From positions 213,225,741 to 213,289,740 of the forward strand of contig CM041465.1 of assembly GCA_023213395.1 (NCBI GenBank): a DNA stretch of 64,000 bases, given 5' to 3'. The position numbers were made by a program, and so were the translations under genes. Positions 32,451 through 44,994 of this stretch are shown here, one piece after another. Numbering within the stretch: position 1 is the first letter of the stretch; each line of letters starts with the position of its first letter. The notes under the pieces were generated by a model, which worked only from the letters and a program-made list of their open reading frames with translations, had not been told where the DNA came from and searched no databases. This DNA comes from Cycas panzhihuaensis (lineage: Eukaryota; Cycadophyta).

Positions 32451-32680
32451 AGAGTAAATGTTACACCCCACACCATCTTATCCATTCTTTTTAAGGAGTA
32501 AACTCTTATAATCCCACCTAATAAAATCCTTGCCAACTACCAATGTTGGCTCTTGAATTGCATTATTTTTTAGTATTTAGTCTAGTGGGTCAGTTGTGAT
32601 GTAGATAAAGAAACTTGAGAATCTAATAAGTTCATCCATCAATATCCTTATCTCCAATGCTGTGAGGACTCAATATCTCA
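32451..32680 (+). pseudogene. Gypsy B chromodomain-like C-terminus
   Basis: Plus-strand tail of the integrase. It reads IPPNKILANYQCWLLNCIIF-stop-YLV-stop-WVSC, then DKET-stop-ESNKFIHQYPYLQ. This matches the chromoviral pattern VPxxILxxRxxxLRxRxIxEYLVKWxGxxxEEATWE..FIxxxPxL, with stops where the family has Glu/Gln, Lys and Trp. Chromodomains tether integration to histone-marked chromatin. It ends at the polypurine tract. Confidence 0.75.
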
Positions 32681-32692
32681 TAAGGGGGGACC
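32681..32692 (+). promoter_or_regulatory. Polypurine tract of Gypsy B
   Basis: TAAGGGGGGACC a few bases before the right LTR start at 32698; the usual plus-strand priming site. Confidence 0.88.
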
Positions 32693-32697
32693 TATAA

Positions 32698-33069
32698 TGT
32701 ATCCCCATCCTTCTTAAGCACTACAAAGTAAGAGCCACAAAATGGTTAAGGATTGATATTAGTTATTAAGATTTATGCACAAACTACTAAGCCCTCTAAT
32801 AAGATGTAAGGTTGTTAGGGCCACCAATAGGATCACAAGGAAGAAGACCCTCGTATGTCTATTTAAAGGGTTGAATATCACTTGTAAAAGGTTGTTGAGT
32901 ATTATTATCTTTTGAAGAAAAAATACTTTGGTACTCTTCAAATACTTTGATACTCCCTTTAGTGTTCAATTTGTGATCTATTTATATTTTTTGTTCTTAT
33001 TAAGATGATATTTAGCTTCTATTTCTATTAATTTACATTTATAAGATTAATTTTTAAAAGGAAATTCTC
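32698..33069 (+). repeat. Right LTR of Gypsy B
   Basis: Starts TGTATCCCCATCCTT and ends near GAAATTCTC. It matches the left LTR at 9700-10054 throughout. The terminal CA of the left copy (CTCCA) corresponds to CTCTA here; its last two bases overlap the candidate target duplication TATTA, so the exact end is ambiguous by two bases. Confidence 0.88.
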
Positions 33070-33113
33070 TATTAACCTACCCTATTTCATCCATATATGA
33101 ACATTAATCTAAC
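33070..33113 (-). repeat. Right (5') LTR of Copia A, distal part after insertion
   Basis: Begins TATTAACCTACCCT and ends ATGAACATTAATCTAACA, matching the left LTR's CACCTACCTT...ATAAACATTAATCTAACA (6685-6724). TATTA at 33070-33074 repeats TATTA at 9695-9699, which makes it the likely target duplication of element B. Confidence 0.82.
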
Positions 33114-36100
33114 AATATTATGCTTCTAGGATTACCTCTAGTTATGATATGACCATATGTAACTTCTATTATTAATGTAATATCATAAGGTTATTCTTAT
33201 GATTTTTTATGTCTTTGTTTCATCCCATTAATGAATGTTTGTTAGTTATTATGATAGGATGTTATAGGGGAAAGGAAAGATACATATTAGTTTCATTATT
33301 GATTTGGACCTGGCTCAAAGAGAACTAAATTTCTTGAATAGTATAATAGGTTCATTGGGATAAAGAAGAATCATGTCAATATCTTTTGATATCTTCTAAA
33401 GACATGACTAAAGCTAAACTTGAAATAAGATATTAAAGGGTGAATCTTAGGAAAAAGAGAAAATGAAGGAGGATAACAATGGCCAAGATTTATCTTAATG
33501 TAGAGAAGCCCAATAAGGATGAAATCATCTAAGAGGCAAGACAAATAAAGAAAAACAACTTATGAGGATACAAATAAATGTAAGAGCACACCCAAAAAAC
33601 CACAACATCAAGTTTTAACTACATAACAACAAAGGTTGATAAAAGCATTTATGGACTCAAGAACAAAAATAGAGGAGCAAGTGAATTCTTTAGAAGATAA
33701 TCCAAGGAGCATAGTGGGAAAAGATGTCAAGATTGAATCTCTTCAAATATATTTATCATAATTGGTGATCCCTAAGCTTGTCAACTTAAAGGATCTGGTA
33801 GAAGTAGAAATTAAAGATAAATCTACCATAAGAACATTAAGTGGTGGTTAGGGACACCCTAATCTATAAGGTCAAACTCCTATACATATAATAATAATCC
33901 CATGTTTAAGAGTAATTTTATGGATCCACTAAGAGGACTAATACTAGGATTTGTTATAAGAGGCACTAATAGTCCTCTTGGAAACATGGTAATAAATATC
34001 TTATCAACGAGAGGTGATAGTCCTAGATCTCTAGATAGAATATTAGTGAGAGGCATAGGCCTATTAATAAGATAAGGAGGTAGGAATAACCCCCAATTAG
34101 GAGGTTCAAACACCTAACAGCCATCTTAAGCAACAATTAATAGTTAAGGAGTAATTATATCGCTTATAATACTATGTATCATTGTTCAAAATGAAGTAGC
34201 ATTTGGTATGTTATAATATAACTATGATAGTTTAAGAGACTTAATAAGCCATCATGTTCTATTTGAAAGTACATTATAAATCAACAAAATTCATGATTTT
34301 GATGAAATTAAGGCTAAATTCTTTGCCACTTGGTGTGGTGTGTCTATTTCATGGCGCCAACATATTATAACCATGAATCCCATTTGGGGAATAAATCTAG
34401 ACACATTTTTTAGATCAATTTCAAAATTTATATAATCCAATAGCTATGTTGTAGGATCTTGAAGATATTAAACAACTTCCAAGAGTCTATAATAGATTTT
34501 GATGCATGTATATATATAATCATTAACAAAATAGATCCCACAAATCCAATTTTATAAATGCACATCTTGAAATATTTTATATAGGTGTTGATAACATAAT
34601 TGAGAGATGAAGTAAGTCTTGCAAAGAAGTTTAAAAATAAAGTGTAGACTATATATTTATAAAGAACACCTCAAATGGGACCTAATCCAAATTTAGAATC
34701 ACTATAGTGAGAAGTGGCAATTTTAAAACATCATCTACCAATGGCACTAATAGCAAATTTTCAAGTGTGAAATCAAGAGGTAGAGGAATTAAACATAGAA
34801 ATCATAATACTCTAACAATAAACTAATTAACCACAAGAGGATGTGTAGTCTCCACCTTATAACCAATAAGGCCATGTCATGAATAAGTATCATGAGTCTT
34901 CCTAAAACAAGTGGTGAGATGTTTATTAGATGAATAATCATTTCATAATAAAATGTGGTTTTAATACCTAATGCATACCTTGAGGTAGGGGATGTGAATA
35001 TTTTCCACTAAAAATTAAAGACTTGTATTATCAAAGGATGGATTATGGATCTTTCAAGCAATTTAAAGGAAGGAAAAAATATGTTAATTATTATTTATGC
35101 TATTGATAGGAGCATATACAAATAGAATGTCCTCGAATAAAAGGTGGTGATTATATCTATGAAGAACGTGGATTAACAAATCATGAAAAAGGGGCATTAC
35201 AAGGTCTAATCATTTAATATGGTAGTAGAAATTTAGGATAATAAGGATCTGGAGTTGAACCTTTCTCGCAAACTCAATGTGAAAAAGTGATTGCTCTCCA
35301 ATGCATGAATCTTTCTTCTCAAAATTTGTAATCAACAAATAAAGGTTATATAAAGCAATAAAGACCTTATAAGAAATAATGGAAATGATGAATCGATAAG
35401 AAAGACAATAATAAATATATAACAGAGGATGAAGTCCCAAAAAGAAGCCATCATTATAAGAAGCTAACAATAAGGTTGTTATAGAAAAATCATTGAATCC
35501 TTCATAAAGGTTGTAACCTTTGAAGGACATCCTAATAGAATTAAAGTTTTTAATCCTAATTACAACCATATGTCAATGGTGGGAACCAGTTTATTTCTAG
35601 TAAGTTGTTATGAATCATATAGAACTGCTAGTATTGATGGCCTTGAAAATAACATAACAGATAATTGTGTCCTAATGGTGATTTTTTGGAGCATTATGTG
35701 TAAGATAATTATAAATATAGAGTTAGGAATAAATATGTTATTGAAATCAACATGGGTTTCCTTACAAAAGCTAGTTTTTATGTCCTCATATTACTCAATA
35801 TGATTGGTAAATATATCATAAGTTTGGCCTATGGGGACTTTATTAAATGTTCCTATTATTGTTATTAAATAGTAGAATCCTAGATTTTGCAATGGTCAAG
35901 GTGTAAATTTATAAGAATACTTACCTAACTTTGTTAGGTAAACCATGATTGTTAGCAATTGAGGCAATTCAAGATTGGGATAAGTTTACTATTAAAATTA
36001 TAAATGGAGGAAAAACTATAATTATGCCTTTGTATTTAGATAAACCTAATATTAAAAAAGATATAGATAAAAAATTGGCCTCTTCAACAATGACACACAG

Positions 36101-36360
36101 TGGATCCATAATGAGCCCATATTTGAAAATAACTTATCAAGTAATAAGCATATCTAGACTTTTAGAAAGTGGTCAATCCTCAATATATTTACTAAATTGG
36201 TTACAAGATAAGTGGTAAGAATTAGAATTATTATCATGTTTTCATTTACAAATTTGTCTAGATGAACAACATCTTGAAATAAATGATGAAATCAATATTA
36301 AAATTTATGAACCAATTTATGTAGAAGTTTTGATATGATATTAAACTTCCTAAATAAGTT
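33114..36360 (+). pseudogene. Gypsy element H: gag and protease remains
   Basis: Plus-strand, AT-rich, heavily decayed. Gag is readable only in fragments (for example EEQVNSLEDNPRSIVGKDVK near 33680 and EIKAKFFATWCGVSISW near 34300). A nucleocapsid knuckle at 35095-35140 reads Y-Y-L-C-Y-stop-stop-EHIQIECPRIK, that is CxxCxxxxHxxxxC with the first Cys as Tyr. Protease pieces follow: ASFYVLI, AYGTLLNVPIIVIK in one frame, and LLAIEAIQDWDKFTIKIING (family LGRPWLxAxxAxxDWDxxxxxI) at 35950-36010. No reverse transcriptase, RNase H or integrase could be read after the protease. LTRs were not identified. Confidence 0.6.
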
Positions 36361-39300
36361 TTCATATGATGTTAACATTTTAATAACAACTTATATAATC
36401 AAGTAAGCAGATAAATGTAATCACATGATCAATAAGTAATATGATGAACATAATAAAAATATAAAGATAAAGACAAAGAGTTAATCATATAATTATATAT
36501 ACCAACACCATATTTAACCAAGAAAATCATGAATAGAAAAAACCACCTCTAAATGTATGTGAGATTTTATATTAATGAAAGATAATTGATAATCTTCATG
36601 ATGAGTCATATAGCCTCATAAGGAGGACTAAGTAATCTAATTTAACTTATAATATATATTACCCTTAAATAATTATGCCACCTAATAATAGTATTTCGTT
36701 GATACATCAACTAAGAAGATCATGTTTAAGTGTTGGTAGATACTCAGCCCATTGGTATCCCAGAAATGCCCAATAACATATTTGTCTTATGTCCTCTTCA
36801 CCTTATTAACATTAGTACACTTAAATCACTTTCATACATAAGATATCTTATAATATTCTCACATAAATAATGTATTAATCATTGCATTAAATGTAATTAA
36901 TATCACACATATAGATATACATTTATTTCCTTATAACTCATATATTTTATTATCATCACTATATAGAATATTATCACTTGTATTATTTGGTTTTCATCCA
37001 TGAGAGTATATAATATAACTCTATTATTTGTCTCTCACCCTTGAGAAAACATCATAAAAGAAAATCCATTGATCAGCTCTCTCCCTTGAGAATATATTAT
37101 ATAATTCCATCACTCAATTCTTAGCAATGAACTAATAAGAGAAATGACCCTTTTATAGACTTTTACATGGCCAAAACTCAAAAGGTTACAACTTTTACAA
37201 TATGAATCTTGACCATTCATAACATAAAACCCTAATTTAATAATAATTATTTCTTATTAAGTACATTTGTATATTTGTATAACATTACACTTGGCAAAAT
37301 CATCCTAAGAATTATTTATCATTCTGTAATTATTTGTGACCATTCTAATATAACTTGAATCATCCATAAGATGTTTTAAAATTTTTATTTGGGTTTTATT
37401 TTTATGACCTACAACTATCCCTTACATACCAAAACCATTTTGGTCATTCTTGCAAACATTCTAGCCATATCTGGGCCTAATCTAGCTATTTTTTACCCTA
37501 CTTTAGTCAATTTCAGGCTTGTTTTTGTTATTTATAATCATTTTTTAGATCTCTTTGGTTATTTCTAGCCATTTCTAAGATTGTTTTATTTGTTTAAGTT
37601 ATTCTTGACCATCTCAAGTGCCAAATATCATGCATATAGTAAGAACCTTTATACATTGATTAATGATAACTCATCCACTAATTAAATATTATATAAACTT
37701 TTGTAAGATTTAATATTTTAATACTCCTCCCATAATGCTTAATTTATGGAATTTAATTATCTTCATAATCTTCATGCTAAATCTTTTAGTTGGATCACTT
37801 ACTCATCATGTGCCTTGTATCACTTGTAAATATCAACCATCAAACTTGTCTTTATTGCTTATTCTCCTATAAGAAAATGGCATCAATATCTCTTATATCA
37901 CCACTTATAAATCATCAACCAAATATGACTCACAACTTGTCATGCTATATAAATCTCTTAATGATAACTTTATATCTTCTACTTATAAGTTATAAAATAA
38001 ACTCATCAATCTCATCAATAAAACTATAACATTGATGTTTATATAAAATAATAACTATCTACTAAAATGCATAGATAACCAACCATTATAATTTTTAGTT
38101 AACTAAGAAGTGTTTCTCACATGTGATTCATCAACTTTATAAAAATAACATACTATAATTCTATAAATATATTACAATAAGAGTAGATTATGAATATTCT
38201 CTTACCTCTTATCCTAAAAGATATGAAAAAACTTGTGCTACTTCTATTAATAATTCTATATAAAGTAATGCATACATCTTTCATTGGCAACCAATCTCTC
38301 TTAATTTATCTTTCAAATCAACTAACTCTAGAAATAAGGCATGTCACCTAGCTTGTGAAGTTCATTGAAGTTCATTGTAATAAGGTAACATGTATAATGT
38401 GTCTAATACCTCTTATCATATATGGCTATTGGATTTCTAATCAAAAACACATATCAGCTAGACTCCTTAATAATTAAACCTAGTTTTATAGGTAACCCAC
38501 AATTATTATTATTAATCAATCAATTATTAAACTTATGAGACCTCTACTTATCTTATATTAGGTGGGTACCTCATCCCTCAACCTTTCAACTAACATTAAT
38601 TCAATCTTTTAAGTAGTGTTCTTTATCCTTCATTTAACCAAACAAATAGGTATGTTGATTGTATTCTTTATAAATCCATTATTTAAATGTTCCTTCAAAT
38701 AATCAAGTGATGTGTCATTTATACAACCAAATCATGTAGCAAACTATATGATTTCATCAACTTTGTATCATTTTGTTTGATTAGTGTTATCCATTATACT
38801 ACATCAAATGTATTAAATACATTTAAGATAATTAATAAGATTATGCTTAATATATATTTGTCTCTTATCCATCATCAAATAAGTTTTTATTTACTTCATA
38901 ACTTTAAATTTAAGCCTTTATATCTATAAAATAAGCCTTAATATATTTCTTTATATCATTTTTCCATTTAAAAATATGTCCAAACTTATTAATTTACATC
39001 CATTTACATGAGCATATATTTAAAAACCATTAAAATCATCAAAATTGTCCAAATATATCTCAAGCTTCTTAAAAAATATACCTTTCACCATGCCAAAAAC
39101 CACTTGTCTAATTTTACTGATTAAAATCTCCATTATGTGATGTCCAAACTAAGGATTATAATTTCATATTTTATTTATATCTAAGTATTCTTTTTAATGG
39201 TTTATATATCTCTTAAATCTAATATCACATGAAAAGGTTATACTCAAAATAGTATCATCATGTTATAAAAAATTTATTAGGAATAATAATAGTACTTATT

Positions 39301-39412
39301 ACTAAAATATTAATAAGCTTTTATTCTAATATCCAATTAAACTAAAACTATTTTTAATAAAAAATACATTTAAAGATGTATATATTTAAAATGAGAGAGA
39401 GAGGTTAATCAA
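36361..39412. other. AT-rich unassigned DNA
   Basis: About 3 kb with no readable protein on either strand. A purine tract at 36614-36628 (CATAAGGAGGAC) could be a polypurine tract closing H, followed by LTR-like sequence. Another purine run read on the minus strand near 37730 (ATGGGAGGAGT) could close a minus-strand Copia. Neither is backed by a second LTR. A TATATAA-like promoter stretch lies near 37007. Otherwise I see nothing in it. Confidence 0.4.
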
Positions 39413-39643
<231 letters not shown>

Positions 39644-39692
39644 TAGTAAATTTATAAAAGTTATAAGGGTTTCAATCTTGGTCTATTATCTA

Positions 39693-39898
39693 TGTTGGAA
39701 TAAACCCTAATGTGATTAAAGGTTTGTGCACCTAGGGCCCTTCAAAGCCATCTTTTAAATATATTTTTGAATATTTATCAACTAACATACAAGTCAGGTT
39801 GATGGTGCTTGTCGCCTCCCCAAATATCTATATATGGGATGGGAAGACCTCCATAATGCATTTAATATAAGTCTTGCTCTACACCTCTACAACCCACA
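39693..39898 (+). repeat. Left LTR of Copia D
   Basis: Starts TGTTGGAATAAACCCTAATG and ends ACAACCCACA. Shorter than the right copy (206 versus 331 bases) because of two internal deletions, one after GGGCCC and one after the ACCTCC/ACCTTCC site. Shared landmarks: CAGGTTGATGG, CCCCAAATATCTATATAT and CTCTAC-CCTCT. Confidence 0.92.
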
Positions 39899-39900
39899 TT

Positions 39901-39914
39901 TGGTATCAGAGTGC
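39901..39914 (+). promoter_or_regulatory. Primer-binding site of Copia D
   Basis: TGGTATCAGAGTGC two bases after the left LTR: initiator-Met tRNA type. Confidence 0.92.
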
Positions 39915-42900
39915 TATAATTCTTACTCGGTTATATCATGGCTTAGCTACATTGGTTTGGTTTGATTATATATTATATTAAAGTTCAACTTTACATATTC
40001 TAAATTTATTTCATTAATTTTTTCAATTTACATTATATTTCACATTTTATTTTTTGGGCGACTTGATAGCTTTGATTCAATAAAACTATGCATCAAATCC
40101 AGTGATTAAAACCCATATATATGACTACTCATTATATTCCTTGCTAAACTAGTGAGTTTATGGAAGAAACTATTTATTTTTTTCACTAATTATATTATGA
40201 GTTATCTCAGTCTATTCGTCAGTCACTCTATTTAGCCCTCGTTTGGTCTATAGGCTCATTCTCAACACACAAGCATTAGTTCATTGTGAAATTTTATGAG
40301 CCCCTTTCTACCCAGGATACCTCATTGCCCCTAAAATTTCCTGACAAACCATCTCTTCTTTGGTGAGATCTAGCCTCCAGAGTTATCACAGGCTCCCATT
40401 TCTTAGGTTCTCCATCATTTTTAATGTTTTCTTTAAATATTTTTGAATTTTTTTTATAAAATCTAGTTCTTCCTACTCAAGCGCCCATGTGTGACCATTT
40501 CACCTTAGATCTAGAGTGTGAGTAATCAATTTCATCTCCACTATATCACTATGCTCTCTGTAGGGTCAACGTTCACATATTTTTTTCTCATAATGCACAT
40601 ATTTTTTAATTATTTTTGGTGTGTTTCTTGGCCCAATTTATGTGTCAATCAGTGGTGATCCTCACTACATCTCCATCCATGGTGTCACTCAACCAATTTG
40701 ATCAAGTTTTCCTCCTCTATTACACCTCTATTCCTTATGTAGGTTGTGTCATCTGGTTTTTAATTTAGCTTTATATATAAATATTATTAGTAGTAACGTT
40801 GATTCATAAGGTTATATAAATTAAATCTTATTTTATAAACTTCCAAATCCATTTATAAAAGAGTGTTAGCCCCCTCAAGGTCTTGCCCCTAGTCACATCA
40901 TACTCATGTGACTTTAGCTTATTTATTAAAGGGGCTTATTTCAAGTTTATAAAATTTCTTTTTTATTTTTTTATTTATTTTTAACATATAAGGTACCTGG
41001 TATTTTGTTTTCTATATCTTCTCATTAGTATACCAGTTTCTAATAAAACATATTCCGTTGCATCCAGAATTTCAAGGGCTATAATATAGAATAGCTATTT
41101 GCTACTTTTGGATCTGATTTGACCTAGTTTTAATGAGTTAAAGTCAAATATTTTTTAGCCTTTGAGTTATTAATATAAAGAGGACATTTCATTATTTTTG
41201 GCATAATATTTTTGTTTGACATTAGATTTTAAATTCATTAGTTTTGTTGGAAAGTTTACTCATTTCTCCTTGTACTGATATATTTATTTGTAAGTTTTGA
41301 AACCTTTTTGTAGATGTTCAAAGCTAATAAAGTTAGTATATTTAAGTACTCCTAGTTCATCATTATTTTATATTTTTAAACATTATTTCTCAAGTTTTAT
41401 TGACTTAAAGCATATTAAGAAGCTTTTAATTTATATTTGATCTTTTTACATTATTTCATAAGGATTTATTAGCATTTTAAGCCTCCTAACTCTGGTTAAG
41501 CCCTAAAAAGAGTTCATTTCACTTATTCATTAAAATCTTAAGCTTAGGAGCCCATTTTCCAAATGGTCAAATCCATTGGAAATATATTTTAATACTCTTT
41601 AATTTGATATAGTTTCATTTTAATCTCATATTATTTAGCAAGACTTTGAAACTGGTAAACTTGAGCATCTATTTTTACCCTGATAAGCTTATTTCCTTAA
41701 CTCTTTAAGGAGTTTTTTATTTCAACCAAGTTATATTTACTTCATTGATTATTCATTATACATTTTTGAAGCTTTTATTTTGCTCTTGTATAGTTTTTCT
41801 AAATTGATTTACAGTAGAAGATGAATTTCATACACCTAAAGCAATCATCAAGCGAAATGGGCCTTTCATATCAAATGGATATATTTATCCTTTCTTAACT
41901 CTCTTAGTGGAAGCTTTTCTTCATATTTTTCATCTTTATTAAAGAAAAATTATATATACTTCAAAATTCTTGCTTTATTCATCTTCACTTGTGGTCAGAA
42001 AGGGACAGTAATGTATCTTGCATATAATTGAAAAGGAATTCATTTCAGTTTTTAATTGACTTACTTGAAAGACTTATCTCTATTGGAAAACTTTAAGATT
42101 TATTCAAATATTTCATTGTATTAAACATTTATATTTACTAAAAGCATTCAAAAGAGGCATATACATCCTTACTATTTCTTTATCATATCAAATAGGAAAA
42201 GGAAGGTTCATTTCATCAATATCATTTATTTGAAGAAAAGTTCATTAGTTATTTATTTCAATAAGAAAGTTATGTACATAAGCACTTCTTCTTGTTTGAT
42301 CATCCTATTTCAAAGACTATTTGCAATCATACATCCTAAGCTCATTGATTTATTAATCTTTATGATTTCTTCTAAAGGCATTTTTTTGTTGAAAAGTACA
42401 TAACACATCAAAAAATCACTTGTTGAAAGTATTTTTGATTCATTATTGTACTTATAAAGGTTGTATATAGTTGCTAGTGCAATTTATTTTCAAAGGATCA
42501 TTTCATTTTTAAAGGTATTGCATCTCTTTTTCTTAGAAGTTATTGCTTGCATATTTTCTTCAAAGGTTTATTATATTGTTTATTTTTGCATAAAAGGAAT
42601 CTTTCAAAACCTTAAGCAAGACCACATTATTAATTAATTTATTCTCATATTAAAAAGATAATCCCAAATTAAACCACCTTTATTTTCCAGCCTTACAAGG
42701 GGAATGGTTAGGACCCTTAAAGTTACCACCTTGCACACACTAATTGGCCTACTCATATTAGATGAAGATAGCCATTAGTTATCAGCTGCATTTAGTGGTA
42801 GGCTAAGGTGTAGAACATATTTTATTTATGGTGTTTAGAGACCAAGGCTAGACTTGGAGAGGGTAAGTACCTTGGTTCGAGAACTTTCACTGCTAGATTT

Positions 42901-43292
42901 GTCACTAGGCATAAGTTTGGTGTAGGTGGGCCCATAATTTAGGGGGGTGTAAAAGCTTTCTTAGTAGCCCACGTACTAAGGTATATAAAGCCTAGCACTC
43001 ACGTACTAATATATTGGGTCCCTGTTTTGCCATCTGTGAGTAGGAACCACTAGATAGGATAGCAAATAAAGTTTTCCCTAGGAGAACCTTAAACTTAGAA
43101 CCTAGTAGGCTTAATAGGTACTAGTTCAGTATTTAAAACTTTAGGTTAAACCTTGGGTTATTCAAACTTAGTGCAAATTTTAAACTCCAAACTTTCAACT
43201 TCATATTCAAACCTTTTTCTTAAAATTCAAATTTAACTTTTATAAACTTAATCATTATTTATCACCTTTAATCAACAGAACCTTAGTTAAAC
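39915..43292 (+). other. Long leader of Copia D
   Basis: About 3.4 kb between the primer-binding site and the gag start. The first 2.7 kb is strongly T-rich on the plus strand with no protein-like frame. The last 0.6 kb (42690-43290) is more balanced in composition and contains TATATAAAG (near 42982). No internal LTR pair or target duplication was found, so I cannot say whether the length is native or due to an insertion. Confidence 0.5.
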
Positions 43293-44440
43293 ATGGCTTC
43301 TAGATTTAACAACATGATTATTCCTAAATTTGATGGAAATAATTTCCTAAATTAGAGTAGGAGGATGAGACTCATCCTTATATCTAATGACATGTGGGAA
43401 ATTATGAAGACATAATACAATAAACTAGGTCCAAATCCATCTGATACAGAAAAGGCTACCTACAAGGAGAATGTTAAGAAAGATAATGAAGCCTTAGCAC
43501 TCGTCTTCTGTGCACTTGAAGTCCATGTGTTCCTATGTGTTAGTAAATCATTTAAGTTAAAGGAATCTTGGGACACCTTACAATTAATATATAAAGGAGT
43601 AGCCTCTTCTAAACTTCAAAACTTAAGGAGCAAGTTTAAAAATTTGTACATGATACTCAATAAATTTGTAATAGAGTTTATTACCAAAGTATAAGACATA
43701 GTAAATCAAATAAGGTCTCTTGGAGATACCCTAACTGAATAAAGGGTAGTTGAGTGGATCCTTAGATGTGTTGGTGCAATCAGGCGCTTTGAAATGGTTG
43801 CCACTAGTATAAGTGTCTCAAAGGCTCTAAGCACTTTAAAAGTGGAATAACTTAGTACTATGTTTATATCTATAGAAGAACAATAAAGTGCAAATTAGTT
43901 TCTAGAACATGCCTTTACTACAAAGGCTCATATTCAATCTAACTCTCAAGCTGAAACATCAAGGCAAAAAATAATCACCACCAAGAAAAAAAGTTAGAAA
44001 TCCTAGAAGGGATACTAGGTAAGATCCCTCAAGATATCAAGCACCTTATCAAAGAAGGCAAGGAGGACCCCAATAACATGAAAACCCTCCAAGGAATACA
44101 AATCAAAGGAGATAAATTGAGAATCATACTTGTTATCCCAATTACCAATGAAATCCTCAACCTTCAAGGTCAACTCAAGAATATCATAAAAATAGACCAA
44201 GAGACAACCCTCCTCAACCTTATGAGGAAAGGGGGAGATCCTTCAACATTGATCGATCTCATCTAAGAAGTAGAAGCCTAAGTTATGAAAGGAGAGATCC
44301 ATTGTATTATACATATTGCCATAGAAGTGGTCACAATGAAGATAAATGCTTCTCAAAACATGGACCACCAACTAGAGGACATGCTCAAAATCTATCTGAG
44401 TCAAAGTTCAATAATAGATTATTCATATCTAGTTTTTTTG
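43293..44440 (+). pseudogene. Copia D gag
   Basis: Starts at the Met at 43293: MASRFNNMIIPKFDGNNF, then W-to-stop, RRMRLILISNDMWEIM, matching the Copia gag start (PxFDGxNYxxWxxRMxxxLxxxxxW). LKESWDTLQLIYKG (usual AKExWDxLxxxYxG), NLYMILNKFVIEFI and ILRCVGAIRRFEMVAT (usual LxSLPxxYxxxVxxI) follow. A knuckle near 44309-44355 reads YYTYCHRSGHNEDKC, with the first Cys as Tyr. Stops are TAA or TAG where relatives have Gln or Trp; at least one frameshift occurs near 43960. Confidence 0.9.
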
Positions 44441-44994
44441 CTAAGGAAGAAGACGATAATAGTTGATACATCGATTCAAGATGCTCAACTCACATAACCC
44501 ACAAAAAACATCTATTTAAGACCTTGGATAAAAACACAAAAAGATCCATTATGTTTGGAGATAATACCTCCCATGAATCAGCTGGGAAAGATAATATAGC
44601 TTTGATGACTGGTACAGGTAAATATAAACATCTAGATGATGTCTTACATATCCCTGCTTTAAGGAAAAACTTGCTATCAATAGGACAGATGATGGGACAG
44701 GATTACAGAATGATTTTTAACAATAATGAGTGTATTATCAAAGGCAAAAGGAGAAATAAAGCTCTTGTTGCCAAAGGAAAAATGACTAAGGATCACTTAT
44801 TCAAACTTATCCTTACTCCTTCAAATATATATGCCCTAAGAACTTCAGCTACCATGGATAGTGACTTATGGTATAGAAGGATTGGTCATTTCAACTACAA
44901 CATCTTGGTACTTATAAAATAGATAGACATGGTCAATGGTCTACCAAACATTGATATAAATAAAAACTTGTGTGAAGGGTGTCTCCTTGGAAAG
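44441..44994 (+). pseudogene. Copia D protease
   Basis: YIDSRCSTHITHKKHLF (about 44464-44515) is the active site; family members have WYIDSGCSxHMT, so the catalytic D-S-G reads D-S-R (GGA to AGA). Then NIALMTGTGKYKHLDDVLHI, PALRKNLLSIGQM (usual VPxLKxNLLSVGQL) and LWYRRIGHFNYN, the GAG-pre-integrase block (usual LWHxRxGHxNxxxL). Open for 132 codons from 44524 to 44919. Confidence 0.88.

Larger units (their letters stand above)
9700..33069 (+). mobile_element. Gypsy chromovirus B (plus strand), split by element C
   Basis: Plus-strand Ty3/Gypsy element with about 0.36-kb LTRs at 9700-10054 and 32698-33069, a primer-binding site, gag, protease, RT, RNase H, integrase and a chromodomain-like C-terminus. 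Integrase after RT marks it as Gypsy, and the gag knuckle and chromodomain point to the chromovirus branch. The internal region is interrupted between protease and RT by element C (13051-29860). Inserted into the right LTR of A with candidate target duplication TATTA. Very decayed. Confidence 0.88.
6400..33113 (-). mobile_element. Copia element A (minus strand), split by nested elements B and C
   Basis: Minus-strand Copia element whose left LTR (3' LTR) ends at 6724 and whose right LTR (5' LTR) starts at 9371. The right LTR stops matching the left at 9699 and resumes at about 33070, ending with the same ACATTAATCTAACA as the left LTR. The 23.4-kb piece between is an insertion (B, with C inside). 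Internal domains readable on the minus strand are RNase H, RT and the linker; integrase, protease and gag are not recognisable, so A had internal losses before or after the insertion. Confidence 0.85.

Noticed and set aside
33114-36360. Endogenous pararetrovirus (caulimovirus-type) origin for the gag-knuckle region
   Set aside because: The following protease piece has the LxRPWL-type end of Gypsy elements, and no movement protein or pararetroviral RT was seen.
37700-38050. Minus-strand Copia 3' end suggested by a purine run before TATTAAAATATT near 37730
   Set aside because: No RNase H motif could be read to the right and no LTR partner was found.
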